Assembly: GCF_017640745.1 (NCBI RefSeq)
Contig: NZ_JAEPQA010000007.1
Span: 62,001 to 126,000 of the forward strand
Direction of reading: 5' to 3'
Source of the DNA: Nisaea sp.
Lineage (GTDB): Bacteria > Pseudomonadota > Alphaproteobacteria > Thalassobaculales > Thalassobaculaceae
DNA: 64,000 nucleotides
The position numbers were made by a program, and so were the translations under genes. Below are positions 1-7,712 of the stretch, piece by piece. The first letter of the stretch is position 1. The number at the start of each line of letters is the position of its first letter. The notes under the pieces were generated by a model. That model did no database searches, was not told the origin of the DNA, and saw only the letters and a program-made list of their open reading frames with translations.

Positions 1-29
1 GTCATGCAAGATCGCGTCTCGCGCGTCAT
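1..29 (-). CDS. 5' end of an unidentified gene under SAM-II control (partial, runs off the left edge)
   Basis: Two in-frame ATG codons lie on the minus strand at 27-29 and 3-5, downstream of the SAM-II riboswitch, and the frame stays open to the edge (it begins MTRETRSCM). A weak GGCGGG stretch precedes the first ATG. SAM-II elements normally control methionine or SAM synthesis genes such as metA, metX, metZ or metH. The neighbouring homocysteine methyltransferase fits that theme, but too little protein is visible to name it. Confidence 0.45.
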
Positions 30-49
30 GCCCGCCACTCGGTTCGGGC

Positions 50-69
50 CCACGGGAACGTCCCCGTGG
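50..69 (-). other. GC-rich hairpin between riboswitch and start codon
   Basis: CCACGGG and CCCGTGG can pair around a six-base loop directly after the riboswitch pseudoknot. There is no T-run, so it is not a simple intrinsic terminator. It could help hide the ribosome binding site as part of the expression platform; this is inference. Confidence 0.4.
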
Positions 70-122
70 CGCTTTAGCAGTTGGTGACGCGGATGCAAGC
101 TGCCCTGTCAAATCCCGCGGGA
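66..122 (-). ncRNA. SAM-II riboswitch
   Basis: Read on the minus strand the element shows the SAM-II core in order: a CGCGG arm at 115-119, GATTTGA, then CTTGCA, the matching CCGCG arm, and TGCTAAAGCG at the 3' side. GCAG in the loop can pair with CTGC just before TAAA to make the H-type pseudoknot. SAM-II aptamers occur mainly in Alphaproteobacteria and shut off translation of methionine or SAM genes when SAM is abundant. It lies about 40 bases upstream of the start codon at 29. The call is from conserved bases by eye; a covariance-model search would settle it. Confidence 0.85.
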
Positions 123-144
123 AGGATCACCCCTTCCGAGGATG

Positions 145-173
145 AAGGTAGGGATCGGGATTTGCAGGGTCAA
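145..173 (-). promoter_or_regulatory. Candidate promoter for the SAM-II-controlled gene
   Basis: On the minus strand TTGACC (168-173) and TACCTT (145-150) are separated by 17 bases, placing transcription start about 10-15 bases upstream of the riboswitch. The -35 box is good and the -10 box is only half matching. Confidence 0.4.
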
Positions 174-196
174 CGCATTGAAAAGGCTGGAAAGTC

Positions 197-223
197 AAAT
201 AAACCGAACCGTTCCCGGATCGG
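197..223 (-). terminator. Intrinsic terminator after the homocysteine methyltransferase
   Basis: On the minus strand CCGATCC, a six-base loop and GGTTCGG form a seven-base stem with one mismatch, followed by TTTATTT. It starts 12 bases after the stop codon of the methyltransferase, separating that gene from the SAM-II unit downstream. Confidence 0.65.
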
Positions 224-234
224 CTGTCGTCGGA

Positions 235-1260
235 TCAATTCCGTCTCCGGCCCCGGCGCTGACGAGTGGATTCTTTGCCCTCCCCGCCGCCGAGAAGCTC
301 CGCCGTCGAGCCGGTGAGCGTGCCGCAGGCGGCAATGATCGCCGGCATGTCGGGAGCGTCGCCCTTCGTGTGAGCGTCGAGCGCTTCGCGCATCGCGCGG
401 ATATGTGCCGGCGTGGTTCCGCAACAGCCGCCGATGATCCGGGCCCCGAGATTGACGGCGAGCCGGGCGCAGGCCTGCATCAGTTCCGGTGTGCCGGTGT
501 AGCGGATTTCGCCGTCCTCGTAGACCGGGATGCCGCAATTGGCCTTGGCGACCAGCACGTCACCTTCGTCCAGCTTGCCGGCGATGCTGAGCAGGCCGAC
601 GAGCAGGTCCGAGGCGCCGGTGCCGCAATTGCCGCCGAAGGCAAGCGGGCGGACCGGGCGGGCGTGGACCATCTCCACGAGGCGCTGCGGTGTCATCCCC
701 ATCATGGTGCGGCCGTTGGTGTCGAAGGAAAGCGTGCAGACCGCAGGCAACCCGACTTCGTCCGCAGCGTCGAGCGCGGCGGTCAGCTCTTCCTCGGAGG
801 AGATGGTCTCGACCCAGGCGACGTCCGCGCCGCCGTCCTTCAGGCCGCGCATCTGCGCTGCAAAGCTGTTCTTGCCGTCCTCGACGGTGAGCGGGCCGAG
901 CGGATGGTAGAGATCTCCGGTCGGCCCGACGCTGCCGGCATTGACGATCTTGCGGCCACTTTCCGCGATCTCGGCTGCCAGCAGTTCGGCGGCGGCCTTG
1001 TTGATCTCGTAGACCCGGTCTTCCGCCTTGTGCAGCTTCAGCCGGTTCGCCGTCCCGCCGAAAGTGTTGGTCAGCACGATGTCGCTGCCGGCCTCGATGA
1101 AGTCCCGGTAGTGCGCACGGATCTTCTCCGGCTCCTCAAGGTTCCAGAGCTCCGGTGCGTCGCCGTGTTGCAGGCCGCGCGCAAAGAGGTTCGTGCCGGT
1201 CGCGCCGTCGGTCAGCAGCCAGGGTTTTTCGGCGAGGAGTTCGGAGAGCAGATCGGTCAT
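235..1260 (-). CDS. Homocysteine S-methyltransferase domain protein (betaine-homocysteine methyltransferase / MetH N-terminal type)
   Basis: This 341-residue protein is a single homocysteine S-methyltransferase barrel (Pfam S-methyl_trans). It would move a methyl group to homocysteine to make methionine in the cytosol. DGATGTNL near residue 18 opens the barrel, and the zinc-binding cysteines of the family are all present: C212 in GGNCGTG and C279/C280 in GGCCGTT. The cobalamin and methyltetrahydrofolate modules of full MetH are absent, so it is either a betaine-homocysteine methyltransferase type enzyme or one subunit of a split MetH. I chose the ATG at 1260 because homology-like sequence begins there (MTDLL); the frame stays open to 1413 but that stretch looks non-coding. 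Its SAM-II neighbour fits a methionine locus. The methyl donor cannot be told from sequence. Confidence 0.85.
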   Translation of the reverse strand: MTDLLSELLAEKPWLLTDGATGTNLFARGLQHGDAPELWNLEEPEKIRAHYRDFIEAGSDIVLTNTFGGTANRLKLHKAEDRVYEINKAAAELLAAEIAESGRKIVNAGSVGPTGDLYHPLGPLTVEDGKNSFAAQMRGLKDGGADVAWVETISSEEELTAALDAADEVGLPAVCTLSFDTNGRTMMGMTPQRLVEMVHARPVRPLAFGGNCGTGASDLLVGLLSIAGKLDEGDVLVAKANCGIPVYEDGEIRYTGTPELMQACARLAVNLGARIIGGCCGTTPAHIRAMREALDAHTKGDAPDMPAIIAACGTLTGSTAELLGGGEGKESTRQRRGRRRN

Positions 1261-1396
1261 GGGGCAAGCCTGCAATTGGCAATGGCGCGTCGGCGCAGCA
1301 ATATGGAGCTCAATAGCGAAATGCAATCGCGTTGATTGCCCGGTGGGCGACACCAAGTGTCGTGGACCGAACCATTTTCGAGCGACAGGAGTTCCC

Positions 1397-2101
1397 ATGG
1401 CCGCGGACGTCATCGACTACAGGATCGAGGGGGATCACGCCCCGCTCTTGACCGTCACGCTGGATCCGGGCGAGGCGGTGCAGGCCGAGGCCGGAGCGAT
1501 GGTGATGATGGATCAGGGAATCCGGATGACGACCGAGCTCACCGGCGGTTTGCTGGGCGGCCTGTTTCGGAAATTCTCCGGCGAGAGCCTTTTCCTCACC
1601 TATTTCATCAACGAGGCGGACGAGCGCCAGGACGTCTGTTTCGCGGGCTCGATGCCGGGACAGATCCGCCCCATCGATCTCAGCAAGAACGGCGGGCTCT
1701 TCTACTGCCAGCGCGACGCCTATCTCTGCAGCGCCCGCGGCGTCGATGTCTCGATCGCGCTGACCCGCAAGCTCGGCGCGGGGTTCTTCGGAGGCGAGGG
1801 GCTGATCCTGCAGAAGCTCGAGGGCGACGGGTTCGCCTTTCTCAATGCCGGCGGCACCCTGGTCGAGCGGGAACTCGGCGAGGGACAGAGGATCACGGTG
1901 GATACCGGATGCCTCGTCGGCTTCTCGGGTACTTGCGACTACGACATCGCCTTCCAGAAGGGAATCCGCAATCTGGTGTTCGGCGGCGAAGGGATCTTCG
2001 TCACCCACGTGACCGGCCCCGGCCATGTCATCGTGCAGACGCAGCCGATCGCGGAGCTGGCGATGTCGCTCGCCCGGCTGATGCCGAAAGAAGAGAAGTG
2101 A
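1397..2101 (+). CDS. AIM24 / TIGR00266 family protein
   Basis: The 234-residue product matches the AIM24 family (TIGR00266), a beta-rich, glycine-rich cytosolic protein of unknown biochemical role named after a yeast mitochondrial biogenesis protein. Visible family traits are the AEAGAMVMMD segment near residue 35, repeated GGLLGG / FFGGEG glycine turns, and FSGTCDYDI near residue 177. There is no signal peptide. AGGAG sits six bases before the ATG. It diverges from the homocysteine methyltransferase and converges on rpsU through a shared terminator. The family call is firm; no function should be read into it. Confidence 0.85.
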   Translation: MAADVIDYRIEGDHAPLLTVTLDPGEAVQAEAGAMVMMDQGIRMTTELTGGLLGGLFRKFSGESLFLTYFINEADERQDVCFAGSMPGQIRPIDLSKNGGLFYCQRDAYLCSARGVDVSIALTRKLGAGFFGGEGLILQKLEGDGFAFLNAGGTLVERELGEGQRITVDTGCLVGFSGTCDYDIAFQKGIRNLVFGGEGIFVTHVTGPGHVIVQTQPIAELAMSLARLMPKEEK

Positions 2102-2116
2102 CGGGGGCACTATGGG

Positions 2117-2163
2117 AAAACACAAAAACCGCCGCTCGGTATGCGAGGGCGGTTCCGTGTTTT
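2117..2163. terminator. Bidirectional terminator between the AIM24-like gene and rpsU
   Basis: A long inverted repeat pairs AAAACAC (2117-2123) with GTGTTTT (2157-2163), AACCGCC (2127-2133) with GGCGGTT (2148-2154), and CTCG with CGAG around a GTATG loop. The outer A/T arms give a T-run on both strands, as expected between convergent genes. Confidence 0.8.
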
Positions 2164-2190
2164 GGACTGGGTAGATACCGCCGAAGCGGC

Positions 2191-2206
2191 AAAAGCCCCG
2201 AGGGCT
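2191..2206 (-). terminator. Short terminator hairpin at the rpsU stop codon
   Basis: Immediately after the rpsU TAG on the minus strand, AGCCC and GGGCT form a five-base stem followed by TTT. It is weak alone and is backed by the larger hairpin at 2117-2163. Confidence 0.45.
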
Positions 2207-2410
2207 CTAGAAGCCTTCGCGCTCCATGCGCTTGCGCATGAGCTTGCGATAGCGGCGCACCGCTTCGGCTTTCTCGCGCGCCCGCTTTTCGGACGGCTTT
2301 TCGAAGTTGCGACGCAGCTTCATTTCCCGAAAGACACCTTCGCGCTGCATCTTCTTCTTCAGCGCGCGCAGGGCCTGATCGATATTGTTATCGCGGACCG
2401 TTACATGCAC
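2207..2410 (-). CDS. rpsU: 30S ribosomal protein S21
   Basis: The 67-residue basic protein is ribosomal protein S21, a late-assembling 30S subunit protein that helps mRNA base-pair with 16S r[21 protein letters not shown] and the arginine/lysine-rich helix with [14 protein letters not shown] are diagnostic. The start is a GTG at 2408-2410: a strong GGAGG lies nine bases upstream, and the next in-frame ATG upstream would add a tail not seen in the family. It diverges from def-COQ9; nearness of rpsU and COQ9 is common in alphaproteobacteria. Confidence 0.95.
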   Translation of the reverse strand: MHVTVRDNNIDQALRALKKKMQREGVFREMKLRRNFEKPSEKRAREKAEAVRRYRKLMRKRMEREGF

Positions 2411-2493
2411 GAAACCCGACCTCCAAAACAACTGTGCGAATTCAGAACACAAAGTGCCCCCAGGGATTGCGCTCCCCATGGGCAGGAGGCGGG

Positions 2494-2522
2494 TATGTAT
2501 CACAACCGTTCGCGACTTGCAA
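2494..2522 (-). promoter_or_regulatory. Candidate rpsU promoter
   Basis: On the minus strand TTGCAA (2517-2522) and TACATA (2494-2499) are separated by 17 bases, about 85 bases upstream of the GTG start of rpsU. The -35 overlaps the palindrome at 2518-2536. Confidence 0.5.
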
Positions 2523-2536
2523 AGCCCGGGTTTGCA
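2518..2536. repeat. 19-bp near-perfect palindrome between rpsU and def
   Basis: TGCAAA and TTTGCA flank a GC centre (GCCCGGG) with dyad symmetry apart from the centre base. It lies in the divergent intergenic region on top of the predicted rpsU -35 box, as an operator would. No regulator is identifiable. Confidence 0.45.
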
Positions 2537-2651
2537 TAAATCGCGCGGTTATCTGCAGAGCTGCTTTGCACAGCCCCTGATGCCGCCCGGGTGAAGGTCG
2601 AAAGCCCGAAGCGCGGTTTACCCTGCGATGTTAGCGCTCTATATCGAAGAC

Positions 2652-3215
2652 ATGACAGCACAAAAGATCGTTCGGATGGGAGATCCGGTCCTGCGCCGGC
2701 GGGCGGAGGAGATTGCGGATCCTGCCGCGGAAGAGATTTCCGCGCTCGCGGAGGACATGGCCGACTCGATGGCCGCCGCCGGCGGTGTCGGCCTCGCGGC
2801 ACCGCAAATCGGTATCTCGAAACGGATCATTGTCTTCAAGGTCCCGGCCGAACGGGCGACTGCGGAGACGAATGACGGGCCGCTCGACCTGCAGGTTCTG
2901 GTCAACCCGGTGATCGAGCCGCTCTCTGGCGAGTTGGAGCTCGGCTGGGAGGGGTGCCTTTCCATTCCGGGCCTCAAGGGCGAAGTGCCGCGCTATCGCA
3001 AGATCCTTTACCGGGGCTATGATCTGAACGGCGAGAAGGTACTGCGCCAGGCGGAAGGTTTCCACGCACGTGTGATCCAGCACGAGGTCGACCATCTGGA
3101 CGGCATTCTCTATCCGGAGCGCATGACGGACATACGGCGATTCGGCTATGGCGAGGAGCTGCTGCGCGCGGCGGCGGACATCCCGGCGCGTGAAGAAGAA
3201 GGAGACGGCAGATGA
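2652..3215 (+). CDS. def: Peptide deformylase
   Basis: The 187-residue enzyme removes the formyl group from the N-terminal methionine of new proteins. All three active-site motifs are intact: GVGLAAPQ (45-52), EGCLS with metal ligand C102, and QHEVDH (143-148) with H144, catalytic E145 and H148. An in-frame ATG at 2628 would add eight residues; I prefer 2652 because the family normally begins a few residues before the MGDPVL-like segment. The stop overlaps the start of the COQ9 gene (ATGA), so the two are probably co-translated. The charged C-terminal tail is typical of longer alphaproteobacterial forms. Confidence 0.95.
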   Translation: MTAQKIVRMGDPVLRRRAEEIADPAAEEISALAEDMADSMAAAGGVGLAAPQIGISKRIIVFKVPAERATAETNDGPLDLQVLVNPVIEPLSGELELGWEGCLSIPGLKGEVPRYRKILYRGYDLNGEKVLRQAEGFHARVIQHEVDHLDGILYPERMTDIRRFGYGEELLRAAADIPAREEEGDGR

Positions 3216-3892
3216 GCGACGATACCGGTCTCGACAAACGCGAGGCGGAGCGCGACCGGGTGCTGGACAGCATCCTCCCGCACGTCATGTTCGACGGCTG
3301 GAGCCGCAAGGCGCTGAAGCACGGCGCCGAGGATGCCAGCATTTCGGCCTCGGAGCTCGACCGGCTGTTCCCGGCGGGCGTCGGCGATTGCATCGGGCAT
3401 TTTCTCGACCGCGCCGACCGCGAGATGGTGCGGGAATTCCAGCGCCGCAATCCGTCGCAGATGAAGATCCGCGACCGGATCGCCGCCGCAGTCCGTATCC
3501 GTCTCGAGCAGGCCGAGCCGCATAAGGACGCGGTGCGCCGCACGCTGGCCTATATGGCGGTTCCGGGGCAGGGCGGTCTCGGCACCCGCAGCCTCTACCG
3601 GACCGTGGATGCGATCTGGAAGGCGGCGGGCGATACCTCGACCGATTACAATTTCTATACCAAGCGCGGGCTGCTCGCGGCGGTCTACAGTTCGACCCTG
3701 CTGTTCTGGCTGAACGACAGTTCCGAGGACCATGTCGAGACCTGGGACTTCCTCGACCGGCGGATCCGCAACGTCATGGCCATACCGAAGCTGACCGGGC
3801 GTCTGAAGGAAGCGGCCGAAAAGGTAAAGAACCCGTTCGAGGCGCTGAAGACCTGCGCCCCGAAACGGCGTCCTTTCGCCGGCGCGCGGTAG
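3212..3892 (+). CDS. COQ9 family ubiquinone biosynthesis protein
   Basis: This 226-residue protein matches the COQ9 family, helical TetR-like-fold proteins that bind isoprenoid lipid and help the ubiquinone hydroxylation steps at the membrane. The family pattern is visible: HVMFDGWSRKAL near residue 24, a helix around PAGVGDCIGHFLDRAD, and the C-terminal KRGLLAAVYSSTLLFWLND with a hydrophobic face thought to meet the membrane. It overlaps the def stop by four bases. It converges on the amidase with a 3-base gap. Proteobacterial COQ9 homologues are less studied than the mitochondrial protein, so the precise role is inferred. Confidence 0.88.
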   Translation: MSDDTGLDKREAERDRVLDSILPHVMFDGWSRKALKHGAEDASISASELDRLFPAGVGDCIGHFLDRADREMVREFQRRNPSQMKIRDRIAAAVRIRLEQAEPHKDAVRRTLAYMAVPGQGGLGTRSLYRTVDAIWKAAGDTSTDYNFYTKRGLLAAVYSSTLLFWLNDSSEDHVETWDFLDRRIRNVMAIPKLTGRLKEAAEKVKNPFEALKTCAPKRRPFAGAR

Positions 3893-3895
3893 GCC

Positions 3896-5242
3896 TCAGC
3901 CCGCCAGAGCCGCTTCGATCCCGGCGGCGACCGCCAGCGTTTTCGCGTCGCCCATCGTCTCGCCGACGACCATAAGCCCGACCGGACCCGTGCCCGCCTC
4001 ATGGCAGGGCAGGGAAACGGCCGAGCGGTCGAGGAAATTGCCGAGCGACGGGTTGCGCAGCATCAGCATGTTGGTGGTGTGATAGAGGTGCTCGTCCGCC
4101 TCAAGGCTGGCGATGCTCGGCGCGACGGCCGGTACGCTCGGCATCAGCACCGCGTCGTAGTCCCGCGTCGCGGCGTTCGCGATGGCCTGGATCTCCGCCC
4201 GGCGGCGCTGCAGGATCACATAGTCCGCCGCCAGCATCTTCGCGCCGCCCTGGATTCGTGTTCCGACCCGGGGGTCGTAATCCGCTTCCTTGCGCGACAA
4301 CAAATCGCGGTGGATCGCATAGGCCTCCGTCGGGGCGAAACCGCCGGCCCGGTTCGAGGCCGGGATCTCCAGCAGCCACTCGAAACTCTTCTCTTCCAGG
4401 ATCGCACCTGCCTTGGAGAGCCGGTCGAGCGCGGCCTCGAATGTCTTCGCGACATGCTCGTCCATATCGTCGAGCACGAGCGTGCCCGGCACGACAAGGC
4501 GCATGCCCTTGACCGGGAACGGCTTGACCGGCTTCGGCGTCTCGCCCGCCATGATGGCGTCGAGCAGGGCGCAGCAGGCGACCGAGCGGGCGAGCGGGCC
4601 GATGGAATCGAGACTCCAGGACAGTGGGAAGGCGCCTTCGGTCGGGACCCGGCGCGCCGTCGGCTTGAAGCCGGTGAGCCCGTTCAGAGCCGAGGGGATG
4701 CGGACCGAGCCGCCGGTGTCGGTGCCGATGCCGGCCGCCGCCATGCCGTCAGTGACGGAGATCGCGGCGCCGGAGGAGGAGCCGCCCGGAATCCGGCCCG
4801 TCGCACGGTCATAGGGGTTCTTCGGGGTGCCGTAATGCGGGTTCAGCCCGAGGCCGGAGAAGGCGAACTCGGTCATGTTGGTAAGCCCGACGATGACCGC
4901 GCCTGCGGCCCTGAGACGGGCGATAGCCGGCGCGTCCGCGGTGGCGGCGGGTTCGTCCTTGCGGGCGACGGAACCTGCCATCGTAACCTTGCCGCGGATA
5001 TCGAACAGGTCCTTCACGGAAATCGGGATGCCGGCGAGCGGCGAGGGAACAATGCCGGTGGCCCGGAGCGCGTCGCTCGCCTTGGCCTCGGCCCGCGCCG
5101 CGTCGGAGAAAACGCTCGTGAAGGTGCGGGAGCCTTCGCCTTTCGGGTCTTCGATCCGCGCCAGCGCTTCTTCGGTCAGTTTCTCGGAGGTCGTCTTGCC
5201 GGCGGCGAGGTCGGCGGCGAGGTCTTTGAGGGGGGCGAACAT
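3896..5242 (-). CDS. Amidase (amidase signature family)
   Basis: The 448-residue enzyme belongs to the amidase signature family, which hydrolyses amide bonds with a Ser-cisSer-Lys triad. All three residues are in place: K77 in SVKDLFD, S155 in GGSSSGAA and S179 in GTDTGGSVRIP, with the usual 24-residue spacing between the serines. There is no signal peptide, so it is cytosolic. It is the last gene of a three-gene minus-strand set, four bases after the DUF2848 gene. The length is that of a stand-alone amidase rather than GatA, and gatB/gatC are not nearby. The substrate is unknown; pairing with DUF2848 suggests catabolism of an amide or carbamoyl compound. Confidence 0.9.
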   Translation of the reverse strand: MFAPLKDLAADLAAGKTTSEKLTEEALARIEDPKGEGSRTFTSVFSDAARAEAKASDALRATGIVPSPLAGIPISVKDLFDIRGKVTMAGSVARKDEPAATADAPAIARLRAAGAVIVGLTNMTEFAFSGLGLNPHYGTPKNPYDRATGRIPGGSSSGAAISVTDGMAAAGIGTDTGGSVRIPSALNGLTGFKPTARRVPTEGAFPLSWSLDSIGPLARSVACCALLDAIMAGETPKPVKPFPVKGMRLVVPGTLVLDDMDEHVAKTFEAALDRLSKAGAILEEKSFEWLLEIPASNRAGGFAPTEAYAIHRDLLSRKEADYDPRVGTRIQGGAKMLAADYVILQRRRAEIQAIANAATRDYDAVLMPSVPAVAPSIASLEADEHLYHTTNMLMLRNPSLGNFLDRSAVSLPCHEAGTGPVGLMVVGETMGDAKTLAVAAGIEAALAG

Positions 5243-5246
5243 GGTC

Positions 5247-5936
5247 TCAACTCACAAGTGGAAGGGTATGGATGTCGTAGGCATGGGAGATCTTCGCCCC
5301 GCGCACCGGGTCCTCGATCTCCATCGAAAAACGGTCCGCCGGGCGGATGCCGCCGATCGCGGCGAAAGTCCCGAGCAGCATGACGGTCCCGGGGGCGAGG
5401 TCGCCCTTCGCGTATTTTTCCATCATGGTCTCCGGCCGGTGGATCGCGCCGAGGGTCCCGTCCTGGTAGAGCACTTCCTCGCCGCCGATCACGACGCGGG
5501 AGCGCAGCCGGATCTGGTCCCAATGGTCCAGCAGTTCCTCCAGCGGCCAGGCCTCTCGGGCCAGCACCTTTGGGCACATCTGTTTCGAGGCGGCGACGGA
5601 ATAGGCCTCGGCGGCGCGGTCGGTATGGTCGGAGCCGACGGTCACCCATAGCCCTTCGTCGCTGGCGATCAGGACCGCCTCGACCTCTCCCGAGGTCTCG
5701 GTTCCGACCACCTGGATCGCATCGTCCTGCATGAGAATATTGACCGCGTTCCGGTAGAAGAGGGGCGTCTGGCTCGGCGGTGCGACGCCGATCGCCTTCA
5801 GCTCGTCGATATGGTGTTGCAGGGCTTCGGCATCCCGGCCGCTCCAGCCGCCGACAACCAGGTTTGAGACGCTGACGGCGAGCATTCCGCCGTCGGGTTT
5901 TTCGAAGCGGAGCGTGACATGGGCGCCGTCGCGCAT
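5247..5936 (-). CDS. DUF2848 family protein
   Basis: The 229-residue soluble protein resembles the DUF2848 family, which has no proven activity. Its C-terminal half (a GTLGAIHRP segment, then PGTVMLLGTFAAIGG near residue 190) recalls the fumarylacetoacetate hydrolase fold, so a metal-dependent lyase or hydrolase role is plausible but inferred. It starts with ATG at 5936 and its stop lies four bases before the amidase start, pointing to translational coupling. DUF2848 genes are often found next to amidases, which supports a shared pathway. Confidence 0.75.
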   Translation of the reverse strand: MRDGAHVTLRFEKPDGGMLAVSVSNLVVGGWSGRDAEALQHHIDELKAIGVAPPSQTPLFYRNAVNILMQDDAIQVVGTETSGEVEAVLIASDEGLWVTVGSDHTDRAAEAYSVAASKQMCPKVLAREAWPLEELLDHWDQIRLRSRVVIGGEEVLYQDGTLGAIHRPETMMEKYAKGDLAPGTVMLLGTFAAIGGIRPADRFSMEIEDPVRGAKISHAYDIHTLPLVS

Positions 5937-5947
5937 GATCTGGTTCC

Positions 5948-6499
5948 CTATCTGGTCTGGTCGGATGCCGGAACGGCGAGAGCGGAAACGATATCCGCTT
6001 CCGCCGCGCCGGGAAAGGCGGCGCGAACGAGTTTCAAAAGACTGTCTTGAATTCCATCTCCGGCGCCCGGCGCCGCAAGCGAAAGGTAGAGCCGCAGATT
6101 GCCGACTGCCGCTCGGACAGGGTCGTCTCCGCTCCCGGACAGCCCTTCAAACGCCGCGTGAAGCCGCGCCTGCTGGATCTGTTCCGCGGACAGTTCGAGG
6201 GCAGCGACCTGCTCACGGAACGCGGCAATTTCCGAGTCCACAGCGAGCGGCTTCAGGTGGCGCCGGACCGCTCTCAGAGGCGCGATGACGGGTCCGGCCC
6301 ACTCATCGGCAAGCTGGATCGCCCGCCGGACCGTCTCGGAATCGAGTGCGACGCCTTCGGTCCCGAGCCAGCAGCACAACAGCAGGAGATTGACGTCGAC
6401 GTCGTATTGGTCCTGCAGATCGAGGCATGCGGCAGCCGCGCCGTCCCTGGCGTAGGTCGTGAGGGAGTAGGTCCAGAACGGATTGTCGAGTGCGCACAT
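5948..6499 (-). CDS. DUF2390 / TIGR02444 family protein
   Basis: The 183-residue acidic protein carries the TIGR02444 pattern at its N-terminus: FWTYSLTTYARDGAAAACL followed by LQDQYDVDVNLLLLCCWLG. The family is widespread in proteobacteria and has no known function. The ATG at 6499 is followed directly by the conserved region, and a second ATG a few bases upstream is out of frame. It sits 11 bases before the DUF2848 gene and heads the minus-strand trio, but its partners elsewhere differ, so a common function with the amidase is not assured. Confidence 0.8.
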   Translation of the reverse strand: MCALDNPFWTYSLTTYARDGAAAACLDLQDQYDVDVNLLLLCCWLGTEGVALDSETVRRAIQLADEWAGPVIAPLRAVRRHLKPLAVDSEIAAFREQVAALELSAEQIQQARLHAAFEGLSGSGDDPVRAAVGNLRLYLSLAAPGAGDGIQDSLLKLVRAAFPGAAEADIVSALAVPASDQTR

Positions 6500-6594
6500 T
6501 GGTCATGCCTAGCATGCAAAAGCGCCCTACCAAACGGGATCGCTTTGCGATATGACAAATCTATTCAGCATATGGACGGCTACGGAACACCGCG

Positions 6595-6798
6595 TTGGAA
6601 GCAGACCGCGAAGAACTGTCACGCAGGCTCGAAGAGCTCAAGGTGGAGCACCGCGATCTTGACGACGTGATCGCCCGCCTGGCGGAAGACGGCCCGTTCA
6701 ACCAGCTCCAGATCCAGCGTCTCAAGAAGCGCAAGCTCCTGCTGAAGGATCAGATCATCCGGCTCGAGAGCGAGCTCCTGCCAGACATCATCGCCTGA
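6595..6798 (+). CDS. YdcH / DUF465 family small coiled-coil protein
   Basis: The 67-residue charged, wholly helical protein fits the DUF465 (YdcH) family: EELKVEHRDLDDVIARL followed by LQIQRLKKRKLLLKDQI. Members are about 70-80 residues, of unknown role. The start is probably TTG at 6595: the frame is blocked by a TGA at 6553 and contains no ATG or GTG before the conserved region. CGGA lies about eight bases upstream. It is 17 bases ahead of the GT8-like gene and may be co-transcribed with it. Confidence 0.75.
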   Translation: MEADREELSRRLEELKVEHRDLDDVIARLAEDGPFNQLQIQRLKKRKLLLKDQIIRLESELLPDIIA

Positions 6799-6815
6799 GC
6801 GGGCCCCGGCGTCCG

Positions 6816-7712
6816 GTGTCCGCCAGAACCATCATCTGTACGGCAAGCGACGACCGCTTCTTTCAGGTATCGCTCAGCCTTCTGCGCTCGATCAGGGATC
6901 AGCAGAGCGCCGATATCGACATCGGCTATCTCGATCTCGGATTGTCCAAGGAGAACCGAGAGACCCTGGCAAAGTTTGCGCCGGAAATCGCCTTACCAGG
7001 CTGGGACATCGACTTCGCGCCACAGAGCGGTGATCGATCGACGATCGGGGCCGGTTTCAAGGCGATGGTCTCACGCCCGTTCCTGCGCGACCACTTCCCC
7101 GGATACGAGATTTATATCTGGATCGACGCGGACGCCTGGGTTCAGAACTGGTGGGCGATTGAGTGGCTCCAGAATGGCGCTTCCGGCGGCCGGCTCTGCA
7201 TCGCGCCGGAACTGGACCGTGCCTACAAACATTGTTTCGAGATCAAACCTTACGTGCGCTGGATCTTCGAGAAGCAGAAGACCTATTTCGGCGAAGATGT
7301 TGCGCGGCGCTTCGGGTACAGCCCTGTTCTGAATAGCGGTGTGTTCGCCATGCCCGCTGCGCACGGAATCTGGAGTATTTGGCGGGAGGCGCTGGCAGAG
7401 GCGCTTTCGCGTGACGTCAGTTTTCATGTTGAACAGATGGCGCTCAATTACGCTGTTTACAGTTCCGACCATCCACGGTGCTTCTTGCCAGCGACTTTCA
7501 ACTGGATTGCCAACATGGCGCTTCCAGCCTTCGATCCCGAGTCCGGTGAGTTCGTTGAGCCCGATATCCCCCATCGCCCGATCGGGGTCCTGCATCTGAC
7601 CGGCAATACCAAGCTCGCCAATCAGAGGATCGCGCTGGTCGGGCGCGAGGAAACGATGGAATCGCGGCTCTTCTACGATCCTCGGCGGCGGAAGAAGGCC
7701 ACGGTCAAATGA
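6816..7712 (+). CDS. GT8-like glycosyltransferase (copy A)
   Basis: The 298-residue cytosolic protein looks like a retaining, metal-dependent glycosyltransferase of the GT8 type. A DxD motif is present in IWIDAD (D104, D106), and HLTGNTK (H260, G263, K266) near the C-terminus matches the HxxGxxK signature of GT8. It starts with the family-like IICTASDDRFF after a GTG at 6816. A clear paralogue lies at 41255-42178, sharing for example DHFPGY, YIWIDAD, LCI.PE.DR.Y.H and LNSGVFA. There is no signal peptide or membrane segment. It ends in an eight-base convergent overlap with the aminotransferase. The sugar donor and acceptor are unknown. Confidence 0.7.
   Translation: MSARTIICTASDDRFFQVSLSLLRSIRDQQSADIDIGYLDLGLSKENRETLAKFAPEIALPGWDIDFAPQSGDRSTIGAGFKAMVSRPFLRDHFPGYEIYIWIDADAWVQNWWAIEWLQNGASGGRLCIAPELDRAYKHCFEIKPYVRWIFEKQKTYFGEDVARRFGYSPVLNSGVFAMPAAHGIWSIWREALAEALSRDVSFHVEQMALNYAVYSSDHPRCFLPATFNWIANMALPAFDPESGEFVEPDIPHRPIGVLHLTGNTKLANQRIALVGREETMESRLFYDPRRRKKATVK

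Noticed and set aside
1350-1365. GCGACAC-CAA-GTGTCG hairpin between the methyltransferase and AIM24-like genes as a terminator
   Set aside because: It lies between divergent genes, where no terminator is expected, and has no T-run; it could be a chance dyad.
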